A program made the translations under genes and the position numbers. Of a stretch of DNA of 64,000 bases, positions 44,734 through 52,660 are shown piece after piece. The stretch lies in contig NZ_CP035758.1 in assembly GCF_004208415.1 (NCBI RefSeq), positions 1,798,001 through 1,862,000 of the forward strand. Reading direction: 5' to 3'. The notes under the pieces are model-generated. The model had not been told where the DNA came from and searched no databases. It saw only the letters and a list, made by a program, of their open reading frames with translations. How positions within the stretch are numbered: the first letter of the stretch is position 1; each line of letters opens with the position of its first letter. Source of the stretch: Ktedonosporobacter rubrisoli (GTDB lineage Bacteria > Chloroflexota > Ktedonobacteria > Ktedonobacterales > Ktedonobacteraceae).

Positions 44734-45006
44734 GAAAACTTTCTCTTTCCTTTGCTTTCCAAAAAGATCACCTTACATTGAAACTGCCTACAGGACTATC
44801 ATACCAAAGTATACCTGATATGCTGGAGAAAAAGTAAGGCAATGCTGGGAACAGAACAAAAACTCCATTTTAGGGGTGGGTTTACCATTATAGCAAAAAA
44901 TGCGCCAGCGCACATCGTCTGAATGGACGGTGCGTTTTTGGCTGAGATAAGCTAAGATCTGCGCTATTGTGTTTAAAAATGACTGAAAAAAGGAAAGGAA
45001 AGAAAG

Positions 45007-45708
45007 ATGTTGCAGCTTGCCCTCATCGGAGAATTTAAACCTGATGTCACGGCTCATATCGCTATTCCGCGCGCACTAGAGCTGGCGGCCAATGCTGCTG
45101 GCTATCAGCTTGAGTTCGACTGGCTGCCTACCACGCAGCTGGAGCGGGAAGCCGAGCAGCAACTCGCCAGCTATCAAGCAGTATGGTTTGTACCGAATAC
45201 GCCCTATGTCAGCATGGCCGGAGCCTTGAACGGCATCAAATACGCCCGCGAGCGTGGCGTGCCTGCACTGGGAACGTGTGGAGGCTGCCAGTACATGCTT
45301 ATCGAATATGCGCGCAACAAGTTGGGCATGCTCGATGCCGATCACGCTGAGAACAATCCCGAGGCCAGCATACAACTGATTACGCCCCTGGCCTGCACAC
45401 GCACCGAAGTCATTACTAATTGCTTGCTGGTACCCGATTCGCGCGTAGCTACTATTTACGGCGCAAGCGAGATTACTGAGCAATATGGTACCTGCAACTA
45501 TGGTCCCAATGCCAAGTTCTGGCCGGCCCTTGAGCAAGGTGGAATGCACATTAGCGGCGTCGATAGCGAGGGCGAGGCGCGCATTATCGAGCTGAGCGAG
45601 CATCCCTTCTTTATTGGCACCCTATTTCAACCCGAGCGCTCAGCCTTGAAGCAGCTCGTGCATCCATTGATCAAAGCGTGGCTGCAGGCCGCCGCTCAAG
45701 CTGCTTAA
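45007..45708 (+). CDS. Stand-alone CTP-synthase-like glutamine amidotransferase (class I)
   Basis: 233 residues, GGAAAGGAAAG upstream. The nucleophile elbow is ALGTCGGCQYML, with Cys as in class I amidotransferases. The segment where CTP synthase has the catalytic HPE reads TLFQPERSAL, so the His is Gln. This fits the uncharacterised group annotated as CTP synthase C-terminal region-related (seleno)proteins. No synthetase domain or CTP synthase gene is nearby. The natural activity is unknown, and ordinary glutaminase activity is doubtful. Confidence 0.78.
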   Translation: MLQLALIGEFKPDVTAHIAIPRALELAANAAGYQLEFDWLPTTQLEREAEQQLASYQAVWFVPNTPYVSMAGALNGIKYARERGVPALGTCGGCQYMLIEYARNKLGMLDADHAENNPEASIQLITPLACTRTEVITNCLLVPDSRVATIYGASEITEQYGTCNYGPNAKFWPALEQGGMHISGVDSEGEARIIELSEHPFFIGTLFQPERSALKQLVHPLIKAWLQAAAQAA

Positions 45709-45803
45709 TCCACTACTTTTAGGCTTCGCCAGGACCTGGCATTTGCTCTATCGTTCCAGAATAGCAGAGCCGAGAGATGAAGGGCTGTTTGAACCTGGCG
45801 AGC

Positions 45804-45841
45804 AGAGCAAGCCCGCAAGCATAATTAAGAGGGCTTGCTCT
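45804..45841. terminator. Bidirectional hairpin between convergent genes
   Basis: AGAGCAAGCCC (45804-45814) pairs with GGGCTTGCTCT (45831-45841), between the amidotransferase and VOC genes. Confidence 0.6.
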
Positions 45842-45893
45842 AGAAATAGCTGATTACCTGCGCGCACTCCCACGTATCCTGGTCTATACCCAG

Positions 45894-46259
45894 TTAATTC
45901 CCTCGCAGGCCAAACTCATTGCCGTCTGGATCTTCAAAGGTAGCAAAAGTGCCGAAGCCCATATCTTTAGGCGGTTCTGAAAACTTGACGCCGCGCCTCG
46001 TCAACTCCTGATAAGTTACGTGTATATCTGCACATTCAAAGACAATCGAGGGCTTGCGCTCCTGCCAATCTTGCATCATCTGCTTTGGATAGATGACAAG
46101 GCAGCTCTGGCCTCCGGCTGGTCCAACTTCGAGCCAACTTGCCATAGGACCCATCGCCTCATTGCGATAGACAGCAAAGCCTACCTGCTCCGTCCAGAAG
46201 GATGCAGCAGCCTTCTGGTCCGCGACGTAAATGCCAACAGTGGCGATTTTCTCAATCAT
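45894..46259 (-). CDS. VOC (glyoxalase/bleomycin-resistance) family protein
   Basis: 121 residues, complete for a one-domain VOC protein. It shows IEKIATVGIYVADQKAAASFWTEQVGF, CLVIYPK, and FATFEDPDGNEFGLR, the last carrying the metal-ligand Glu. Such proteins bind, isomerise or cleave small toxic compounds. An AraC-type regulator lies 130 bp upstream on the same strand, so it may control this gene. Confidence 0.88.
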   Translation of the reverse strand: MIEKIATVGIYVADQKAAASFWTEQVGFAVYRNEAMGPMASWLEVGPAGGQSCLVIYPKQMMQDWQERKPSIVFECADIHVTYQELTRRGVKFSEPPKDMGFGTFATFEDPDGNEFGLRGN

Positions 46260-46391
46260 TTGTAAGCCTCCTCTGGCCTGTTCTAGCTCTGGCTGGCATT
46301 GGAAGTGGCGCCAGAGGGTTGAACCAATCGGCCTGTTTCATCTGAAGGAAATGACAGCAAAAAAGTTGTAAATCACGACGTCACTAGCTTA

Positions 46392-47240
46392 CTAGAGAAG
46401 GTCTGGCCTGGCTTGGAGAAAAACGACATCTTTTTCAGGAGAGGAGGCTTGCTGGTCGCTAAACCATGCTTTGAAGGCAGTCGGCGTCAGTCCGAGGTGG
46501 GTCTTAAAGTCGTTAGAGAAGTGGGAATGGTCGTAGTAGCCGAGAAGGTTGGCGAGATAGGTGAGATCGAGAGTTGGACTGAAGATAATAGCCTGGCGAG
46601 CCTCGTCGAAGCGCCGAATAGTGCTAAGTTTTTTAGGCGTTACGCCAACCCAGGTGTGGAAGCGTCGTTCAAGTTGACGGAGCGATAGGCCACTTTGGGA
46701 GGTTATATCTTTCATTGACGTTATCTCTACCCCTGCGAGAAGCTGGCGGCTGACTCCTAGTACCTGCCTGTCTGGCTCTATAAAAGAGGTCTCCAGGCAC
46801 GACAGGAGCTCGTCCTGTAAAACCTGCACCGCCTCTTCCACGGCTAGAGCGGAACACCTCTCCTCAAGCAGGTGGGCTCTTCTCCCGATGAGATCTGAGA
46901 GAGGTACCAGTTGATCTCGAAGCTCATGCATGGGCATATGTAGGAAAGAGAAAAATCCCCAGGGCCAGAAGCGCGCCCCGATTACACACACGCGACCTGG
47001 TGAGTGTAGGCGGACGGGACGCGTAAGCGGCCCGACGACGAAACTGCAAGCCAGCCGAGGGGATGATCGATCCACTGCTCTTACGTAATTGTCGCCAAAG
47101 TGTATGAGCAGTTCAACATAACCATCTGGCCAGAGAATTTCTTCAGTTGCGCCGGACGTATATTCCCGTTCCAGCAGCCAGAGACACTTGAGATAGCGCT
47201 GCAGGGGCCGACGTGGCGCGATTTCTTGATAACGAATCAT
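46392..47240 (-). CDS. AraC-family transcriptional regulator
   Basis: The ATG at 47240 begins MIRYQEIAPRRPLQRYLKCLWLLE, the usual N-terminus of this subfamily; a start 21 codons earlier is possible. 282 residues. The N-terminal half is a cupin-like sensing domain, and the C-terminal double HTH contains LSLRQLERRFHTWVGVTPKKL and DLTYLANLLGYYDHSHFSNDFKTHLGLTP. It likely senses a small molecule and activates the downstream VOC gene. Confidence 0.85.
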   Translation of the reverse strand: MIRYQEIAPRRPLQRYLKCLWLLEREYTSGATEEILWPDGYVELLIHFGDNYVRAVDRSSPRLACSFVVGPLTRPVRLHSPGRVCVIGARFWPWGFFSFLHMPMHELRDQLVPLSDLIGRRAHLLEERCSALAVEEAVQVLQDELLSCLETSFIEPDRQVLGVSRQLLAGVEITSMKDITSQSGLSLRQLERRFHTWVGVTPKKLSTIRRFDEARQAIIFSPTLDLTYLANLLGYYDHSHFSNDFKTHLGLTPTAFKAWFSDQQASSPEKDVVFLQARPDLL

Positions 47241-47466
47241 GGTGATCTGTTGCCCTTCTCTCTTTGTAGCGTTATCACTCGTCTTGATAGTTTGATGATC
47301 CACATTGTGGAGTATTCCCAGGAGGTCATGTATCTTGTTCCTCCTCTTTCAGCTATTCTAAGCATTATTCCGGGACATCTGAGCGAGGAAGGCATGCATG
47401 AGCGATCTCTGCAGGCTGCAGAAGCGCTTGCGACAAGAATGGAGTATTGAGGAGATAAACGATAGG

Positions 47467-47835
47467 CTATCTCCTCAACAAATCTAAAGCCTCCTCGAAG
47501 CTTATCGCACCCTGAGAAAGCTGCTCAAGGACGTTGACGGGCGAAGAACCGTCCTCATCCTCAGATGGATACTCCAGGGCGGCGACGATTTCATCGAGAT
47601 GATTGCGCGCGGTATTATAGGCAACGTGCAATTCTGTGGCCAGGCGCTGGACATTGCCGCGATGCTTGACAAGAAGGCCCACAAAGGTGAGCTGTTGCGG
47701 AGTTAAACGTCCCATCCAACCAAGGCTAAACTTTCCCTCGATAACAATGCCGCTCCGCCTGCCTTCCAGGCGCGTCACCAGCAGCTCGTCACCGTTGACC
47801 GGATCTTTTGTGATCAATGGATTCACTGGCTCCAT
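47467..47835 (-). CDS. DUF2089 family protein
   Basis: 122 residues. It has FSLGWMGRLTPQQLTFVGLLVKHRGNVQRLATELHVAYNTARNHLDEIVAALEYP, which fits the DUF2089 pattern with a HTH-like segment. The usual N-terminal zinc-binding cysteines are absent, so it is a shortened form. It lies downstream of the SHOCT-repeat gene on the same strand (58 bp), an association also known elsewhere, and may act with it in envelope-stress control. Confidence 0.75.
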   Translation of the reverse strand: MEPVNPLITKDPVNGDELLVTRLEGRRSGIVIEGKFSLGWMGRLTPQQLTFVGLLVKHRGNVQRLATELHVAYNTARNHLDEIVAALEYPSEDEDGSSPVNVLEQLSQGAISFEEALDLLRR

Positions 47836-47893
47836 ATGCTCCTACTTTCCAGATGTGAGAGGAATATCGTCCCGACACTAGTGCTCTGGTCGC

Positions 47894-48505
47894 TCATCCT
47901 CCCCGCTTCTTCAAGCTGAGGATGTGTTCAACCGGATCGATGTAGCCGGCCTCTCGCCATGCTCGCACCTCGTCTGCATCTACCTGGTAGATCTTCAAGT
48001 TGATAATGTTCTTCGCCGTCAGATTGCTTAGGCCAGCCTCTCGCAACGCCCTGACGTACTCTGCGTCTATCCCATAATTTTTCAATGTGATGAGGTGTTT
48101 GACGCTCAGGTCTGGTATGTCCAGATCCATCAGCGCTCTCGCGTAGTCTGCATCGACAGAATAATTCTTCAGAGAGATGATGTCTCTTGTCGTCAGTTCG
48201 CCCAGCCCTGCCTCTTGCAGACCCCTGAGGTAGGCTGCACTTATCCCATACTTCGTTAAATCAGCATCTGAGCTGTCCCACATGAGCCCTGCTGCCCTCA
48301 GTCCCTTCTCCACACTCTTTCCATACCCTCTTATTCTCCCCATGAACTCCTGGGTGTATTCGCCAGTTCTCTGCTTCTCTGGCCGCTTCTCGGCGTCAGT
48401 AGCGCTTTTCGTGCTAAGGATATCCATCAATTGGTCAGCTTGCTCAACAGTAAGCTTTCCAGTGGCGACCATTTCTAGTATCTTTTTGCGTTCTTCGCTT
48501 GTCAT
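47894..48505 (-). CDS. SHOCT-like protein with tandem 29-residue repeats
   Basis: 203 residues. The N-terminus ERKKILEMVATGKLTVEQADQLMDIL is the SHOCT-like/YvlB N-terminal motif. From about residue 82 at least four helical repeats follow, with three clear ones of 29 residues (units begin LTTRDIISLKNYSVDADYAR, LSVKHLITLKNYGIDAEYVR, LTAKNIINLKIYQVDADEVR). These look like protein-interaction repeats. It is upstream of the DUF2089 gene and likely forms an operon with it. No membrane segment or signal peptide is present. Confidence 0.75.
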   Translation of the reverse strand: MTSEERKKILEMVATGKLTVEQADQLMDILSTKSATDAEKRPEKQRTGEYTQEFMGRIRGYGKSVEKGLRAAGLMWDSSDADLTKYGISAAYLRGLQEAGLGELTTRDIISLKNYSVDADYARALMDLDIPDLSVKHLITLKNYGIDAEYVRALREAGLSNLTAKNIINLKIYQVDADEVRAWREAGYIDPVEHILSLKKRGG

Positions 48506-48668
48506 ACATCTTTCCCTCTGAAGAATAGGCGTAGCTATGTCGCCATGATAATTGGCAGAAAGTGTTAACCACTATAGCAATTATAGGGTGTTACTCTGGC
48601 TAATGTCAAGTTTTACAATATTATATGGCAAATTTAGCCAAATTAATTGATTTTTGTTGCCATTTAAC

Positions 48669-48697
48669 TTGACAAGTATATGAGAGATTAGTAATAT
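48669..48697 (+). promoter_or_regulatory. Sigma70-type promoter for the ABC ATPase
   Basis: TTGACA (48669-48674) and TAATAT (48692-48697) are 17 bp apart. The transcript would start about 160 nt before the ATPase and would include the remnant P450 start. Confidence 0.6.
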
Positions 48698-48782
48698 ATG
48701 TTTATAGATAGCAAAAATTGCTAATAGAGATGGCAAGAAAACCTGTGGCGCATCTAAGAGAGCCAATCGAGTATTAGATGAT

Positions 48783-48854
48783 AAAATAGAAAGAAGAAGA
48801 ATGATGCAGAACAAGCCTAATAGCGAACAGCTTGCTACTTCATATGACTGCTAA
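48783..48854 (+). repeat. Remnant P450 5' end (diverged copy of 49797-49863)
   Basis: The sequence upstream of the ATG and the first 16 codons are a copy of the intact P450 start 1 kb downstream: MQNKPNSEQLATSYDC then TAA (48804-48854), against MQTKPNREQLTASYNW. Nucleotide identity over the 48 coding bases is 37/48. The stop overlaps the AAGGAG site of the ABC ATPase, so it could also act as a leader peptide. Confidence 0.75.
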
Positions 48855-48864
48855 GGAGAAGCTT

Positions 48865-49776
48865 ATGCGAAACATTGCAATACAGGTCAAAGGCCTCCAA
48901 AAATCTTACAAGAAGCTGAAGGTTTTACAAGGCGCGAATTTCACTGTGGAGCGGGGCAGCATTTTTGCCCTGCTCGGCTCCAACGGTGCGGGCAAGACCA
49001 CGCTTGTCAAAATCCTTACCACCCTGCTCAAACAGGACGGCGGAACGGCCATGATCAACGACTTTGATGTGGCCTCACAGCCAGAGCTGGTGCGCCAATC
49101 CCTCAGTCTGACCGGGCAATTTGCCGCTGTGGATGAGATATTGACTGGGCGCGAAAACCTGATCCTGATCGCCCGGCTCCGCCATCTCACCCAGCCGCGG
49201 CAGGTGGCCGACGAGTTGCTGGCAGGCTTCGGGTTAACCGAGGCGGCCAACCGCCGCGCTTCGACGTATTCAGGAGGGATGCGCCGCCGACTTGACCTGG
49301 CCATGAGTCTGGTGGGAACCCCGCCGATCCTCTTCCTTGACGAGCCGACCACCGGGCTGGACCCCCAGGCACGCATCGAGGTGTGGAAAGTGGTGAAGGA
49401 GTTGGCTTCTAGCGGCATCACCGTCTTCTTGACCACGCAGTACCTCGACGAGGCGGAACAATTGGCTGATCGCATTGCCAAGGGCAAGATTATCGCCAGC
49501 GGCACCCTCGCCGAGCTCAAAAGGCTGTTTCCCCCGGCTCAAGTGGAGTATGTGGAAAAACAGCCAAGCCTTGAGGAGATCTTTCTTGGTGCGTCGGCAT
49601 TCTGCTGGTGGCCTACCTCTTTGCGAGGCTGGCCTATAAAAAGCGCGTCTGAAAAGAAAGCGGTAGGCAGGAAAGGAGGTCATAGCATCTCTGCCCTTTA
49701 TCAACATTTTAAGCATACCCCTGGATATAGGAACAACGGGATGTGCGATAGCCCTTTAAGGCGGAAATTCTTCTAG
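48865..49776 (+). CDS. ABC transporter ATP-binding protein (drug-export DrrA type) with a foreign C-terminus
   Basis: The ATG at 48865 follows AAGGAG. Walker A GSNGAGKTT, signature YSGGMRRRLDLAMSL and Walker B ILFLDEPTTGLDPQ are intact. The family end motif (QPSLEEIFL) is reached near residue 241, after which the frame runs into the 3' end of a permease gene in another frame and then random sequence, so about 60 C-terminal residues are not native. LADRIAKGKI also lacks about three residues normally present (LADRIAxxDxGKI). ATP binding may persist, but the partner permease is gone. Confidence 0.8.
   Translation: MRNIAIQVKGLQKSYKKLKVLQGANFTVERGSIFALLGSNGAGKTTLVKILTTLLKQDGGTAMINDFDVASQPELVRQSLSLTGQFAAVDEILTGRENLILIARLRHLTQPRQVADELLAGFGLTEAANRRASTYSGGMRRRLDLAMSLVGTPPILFLDEPTTGLDPQARIEVWKVVKELASSGITVFLTTQYLDEAEQLADRIAKGKIIASGTLAELKRLFPPAQVEYVEKQPSLEEIFLGASAFCWWPTSLRGWPIKSASEKKAVGRKGGHSISALYQHFKHTPGYRNNGMCDSPLRRKFF
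49593..49652 (+). pseudogene. Remnant 3' end of an ABC-2 type permease
   Basis: In a frame different from the ATPase, this encodes VGILLVAYLFARLAYKKRV and TGA, a typical last membrane helix and Arg/Lys-rich end of a DrrB-type permease. It begins within a few bases of the last native ATPase codon, so one deletion probably removed the ATPase end and almost all of the permease. Confidence 0.75.
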
Positions 49777-49815
49777 AAGACCTGGTAAGAAATAATAAAA
49801 AGAGAAAGAAGAAGT

Positions 49816-51003
49816 ATGCAGACAAAACCCAATAGAGAACAGCTTACTGCCTCGTATAACTGGTATCGTCAGATGCGTGAGACCCAGCCTGTGTTCTTCG
49901 ACCCGAAGATGCAGGGATGGCACATCTTCCGCTACGACGATGTAGCTCGTGTGATCACTGATCACACGACGTTTTCGTCCGATGAGAGCAACTTCCTGCC
50001 ACCCGAGTACCGCAATGCCACCCCAATCAGTTCGAGCATGCTCCGTATGGACCCGCCTCGCCATCAGAAGTTGCGCCAGATCGTGTCGCAAGCCTTCACG
50101 CCGCGCATAGTGGCGCAGATGGAGGCGCGCATCAAGGAGATCACTAATGGCCTGCTCGACCAGGTAGTGGCAAAAGGTGAGATGGATGTGGTCAGGGATT
50201 TGGCTGCCCCTCTGCCGATCATAGTCATTGCTGAGTTGTTGGGCATCCCTGCTGAGCGGCGTGAGGAGTTCAAGCAGTGGTCTGATGCTTCAGTCTCGGG
50301 CGACGGGGAAAGGTCGAAAGAGGACATGCAGGCGATCATACAGGCCATAGACAGCATACGTGCCTACTTCATCCAGCTCTTTGAGGAGCGGCGTGACAGG
50401 CAGCAGCAGCAACCTCACAACGACCTGGTGAGTGCGCTGCTGCTAGCGGAAGTGGATGGGGAACGCCTCTCTACCGAGGAATTAATCGGGTTCTGCATGC
50501 TACTGCTGATCGCAGGCAACGAGACTACTACCAATCTGCTTGGCAATACCATCCTCTGCCTCGATGAGCATCCAGGAACGGTAGAACGGCTGCGTGCCCA
50601 GCGCGAACTAGTACCGGCCACGCTTGAAGAGGTCCTGCGCTACTACTCGCCGGTCAAAGTCACGGTGCGCGGGACCACGACCGAGACGACGATTGGCGAT
50701 CAGCGCATAGCAGCTGGCCAGTTGCTGCTTATCTGGATTGCCTCTGCCGATCGCGATGAGGCCCAGTTCCCCCATGCCGATCAGTTCATCATCGGGCGCG
50801 AGCCCAATCGGCACCTGGGCTTTGGACGTGGCATCCACTTCTGTCTTGGCGCTCCCCTGGCGCGTTTGGAGGCCAAAATTGCCCTCAACGCGATGCTCGA
50901 CCGTCTGCCTGGCTCCTGGCACGTGCCCGATGTGCCGCTGTCTCCGATCAAGAGCATGTCAGTCTTTGGGGTCAAGGAGTTGCCCTTAACCTGGCAGAAG
51001 TAA
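49816..51003 (+). CDS. Cytochrome P450 (CYP107-like bacterial type)
   Basis: 395 residues. Diagnostic motifs: I-helix AGNETT, K-helix EVLR (LEEVLRYYSPV) and the heme loop FGRGIHFCLGAPLARLE with Cys343 as the iron ligand. It is soluble, with no membrane anchor, and needs ferredoxin partners that are not nearby. It should oxidise a small hydrophobic compound such as a polyketide, terpene or fatty acid. Its 5' end is duplicated upstream at 48783. Confidence 0.93.
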   Translation: MQTKPNREQLTASYNWYRQMRETQPVFFDPKMQGWHIFRYDDVARVITDHTTFSSDESNFLPPEYRNATPISSSMLRMDPPRHQKLRQIVSQAFTPRIVAQMEARIKEITNGLLDQVVAKGEMDVVRDLAAPLPIIVIAELLGIPAERREEFKQWSDASVSGDGERSKEDMQAIIQAIDSIRAYFIQLFEERRDRQQQQPHNDLVSALLLAEVDGERLSTEELIGFCMLLLIAGNETTTNLLGNTILCLDEHPGTVERLRAQRELVPATLEEVLRYYSPVKVTVRGTTTETTIGDQRIAAGQLLLIWIASADRDEAQFPHADQFIIGREPNRHLGFGRGIHFCLGAPLARLEAKIALNAMLDRLPGSWHVPDVPLSPIKSMSVFGVKELPLTWQK

Positions 51004-51565
51004 CAGAACCGCGTTCTGATGAGCAACCCCTTCGCTGAGCCCTTATAGAAGTAGATTCATATGCTTCTTGAGTGAAATTTCTCCCAAGAAGCGTATGAAT
51101 TTCTCCCCAACCAGGGCAGTAACAAGAAAAAGAGTACAAGGCTTTAGATATGCTTCGCCCGCTGTGATCTAGAAACATCAAATATGTATATTTACTTCTT
51201 ATACTATTATTGCCCGATAAACTGAAAGAAATTGTAGTAGAGCACATTTTTTCACCTCAGTAACATTTTAGTTTGAGGGAATGCGCGGTATATACTTTTT
51301 CTTCAGCTTTAGGTATACTCAAAGGGCTGCAAGGAATTCTTCAAGGGAGAGATTATGCCGGACCATTACTCCTGCTACTAAATGCTATGACAGATGAACA
51401 TAGAGAAGCGTATTAGCGCCGCAGTTGAAATTGGCCTTATCCATAGCCTTGGCCGCTAGAGCGAGGGCAACTTCTCCCCGGACTCGGCAATATCCTCGCT
51501 GCCTGCCCTTCTCTTTGCCGGTCGTGCTATGAAGCTGCCTTTCAGCAGGAGAAAAGTCAAAAAAG
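51004..51565. other. Intergenic stretch with the P450 terminator
   Basis: Apart from the hairpin at 51055-51100 it is mostly AT-rich with no supported gene. Between about 51360 and 51560 no promoter-like sequence for the next gene stands out. Confidence 0.45.
51055..51100 (+). terminator. Hairpin after the P450 gene
   Basis: A 16-bp stem with one mismatched pair (51055-51070 and 51085-51100) surrounds a 14-nt loop, 51 nt after the P450 stop. A short pyrimidine run (TTCTCCCC) follows in place of a T-tract. Confidence 0.55.
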
Positions 51566-52189
51566 ATGACAAGAATACATATTCTTGGCGCGCCTGGCAG
51601 TGGCAAAACAACGCTAGCCCGGCAGCTCTCTGAGCACCTTCACGTCCCGCATCATGATCTTGATAAGCTTGGCCTGGAAAAGGGCAGAGTAAGCGAAGAA
51701 GATGCCTTTGCCATCGCTGAGCGGCCCGCCTGGATTAGCGAGGGTGTCTATCTCATCTGGACAGAACCATTGCTCTACCATGCCGAGGTTATTGTGCTGC
51801 TTGAGGTCTCCTGGCCTGTGGCGCTCTGGCGCATTTTGCTGCGCCATGTGACAAGAAGCCTGCATGGTACCAATCCCTATCCCGGCCTTAACGGCGTGCG
51901 GTTGCTCTTTAAATTAATGAAGGATACGCGCGAATATCTGCTCAATCAAGAGCCGGCTGCTTCGCCCCTTGCCCAGAGCCTACACCGCTATCTGGAGGAG
52001 CAGAGAGTACGAAGCGAGCCGCCTACGCTTGATGCGGTGCGGCGAGAAGCCAGAGCCTATCCCGAGCTGTCTTTTCCACCGACAGACGAGTTTCTGCACC
52101 GCTATCTGTCACGGTATCGCCAGAAAGTTATCAGAGTGGGCAACAAAGCGGAGCGGGAACGCCTGCTGACGCGCCTCACGCCTCCATGA
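51566..52189 (+). CDS. P-loop nucleotide kinase, topology-modulation-protein-like
   Basis: 207 residues. Walker A is ILGAPGSGKTTLARQL, followed by HVPHHDLDKLGLEKG (a substrate-binding Asp pair) and WISEGVYLIW. It resembles the FlaR/adenylate-kinase-like group, of unclear biological role. The C-terminal third is charged with several Arg residues. The GTGRxG-type DNA-binding features of true topology modulators are not seen. No clear partner gene is present. Confidence 0.78.
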   Translation: MTRIHILGAPGSGKTTLARQLSEHLHVPHHDLDKLGLEKGRVSEEDAFAIAERPAWISEGVYLIWTEPLLYHAEVIVLLEVSWPVALWRILLRHVTRSLHGTNPYPGLNGVRLLFKLMKDTREYLLNQEPAASPLAQSLHRYLEEQRVRSEPPTLDAVRREARAYPELSFPPTDEFLHRYLSRYRQKVIRVGNKAERERLLTRLTPP

Positions 52190-52237
52190 TCGCCGCTTGA
52201 TGTTTGCTCAGCAGATAATGAATGAGCGCGCCAGGAC

Positions 52238-52302
52238 TTGACAGGTAGGAATATTCCTACATATAATAAGAGAGTCAATAGGTAGGCTACTGTCTACCTA
52301 TT
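52238..52302 (+). promoter_or_regulatory. ArsR promoter with two overlapping palindromes
   Basis: TTGACA (52238-52243) and TATAAT (52262-52267) are separated by 18 bp, and the perfect palindrome GTAGGAATATTCCTAC (52245-52260) fills the spacer. A second inverted repeat, AATAGGTAG (52277-52285) and CTACCTATT (52294-52302), lies just downstream. A repressor here would block the promoter directly. Confidence 0.75.
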
Positions 52303-52333
52303 GAACGAGAAAGAGCAGAGAGAAGCACGACAT

Positions 52334-52660
52334 ATGTTAGCCACCATTGACACAGTTTTTACCGCGCTTGCCAGTCCCACGCGTCGCGAGCTGCTTCGTC
52401 TGCTGCGCGAGGAAGGGCAATTGCCGGTACAGCAGCTGGCCGATCATTTTGCCATGCGCCGGCCCAGCATCTCCGAGCACCTGAAAGTGCTCAAGGATGC
52501 CGGATTAGTCAGCGAACGCAAGCGAGGTCGGCAGCGCTACTATTATCTGGAGGCCGCGCCGCTGCACGAAATTCAGGAGTGGCTGGCCCCTTACGAACAG
52601 TTCTGGAGAGAGCGGTTTGTAAGCTTAGATAAGTTACTTGCCGAGGAAGATCATGACTGA
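52334..52660 (+). CDS. ArsR-family winged-helix regulator
   Basis: 108 residues from the ATG at 52334. The fold is shown by FTALASPTRRELLRLLREEGQLPVQQLADHF and MRRPSISEHLKVLKDAGLVSERKRGRQRYYYL. It has no metal-binding cysteines, so it belongs to the non-metal group that pairs with AHSA1 genes. It overlaps the downstream AHSA1 gene by 8 nt, so the two are translated together and autoregulated through the palindromes in its promoter. Confidence 0.9.
   Translation: MLATIDTVFTALASPTRRELLRLLREEGQLPVQQLADHFAMRRPSISEHLKVLKDAGLVSERKRGRQRYYYLEAAPLHEIQEWLAPYEQFWRERFVSLDKLLAEEDHD

Larger units (their letters stand above)
48506..48864. other. AT-rich divergent region
   Basis: It separates the SHOCT-repeat gene from the ABC ATPase gene. 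It contains the promoter at 48669-48697 and the P450 remnant at 48783-48854, listed separately. Confidence 0.6.

Noticed and set aside
48906..49520. A 204-codon open frame opposite the ABC ATPase
   Set aside because: It is antisense to intact Walker and signature motifs; it has no ribosome site and no family resemblance.
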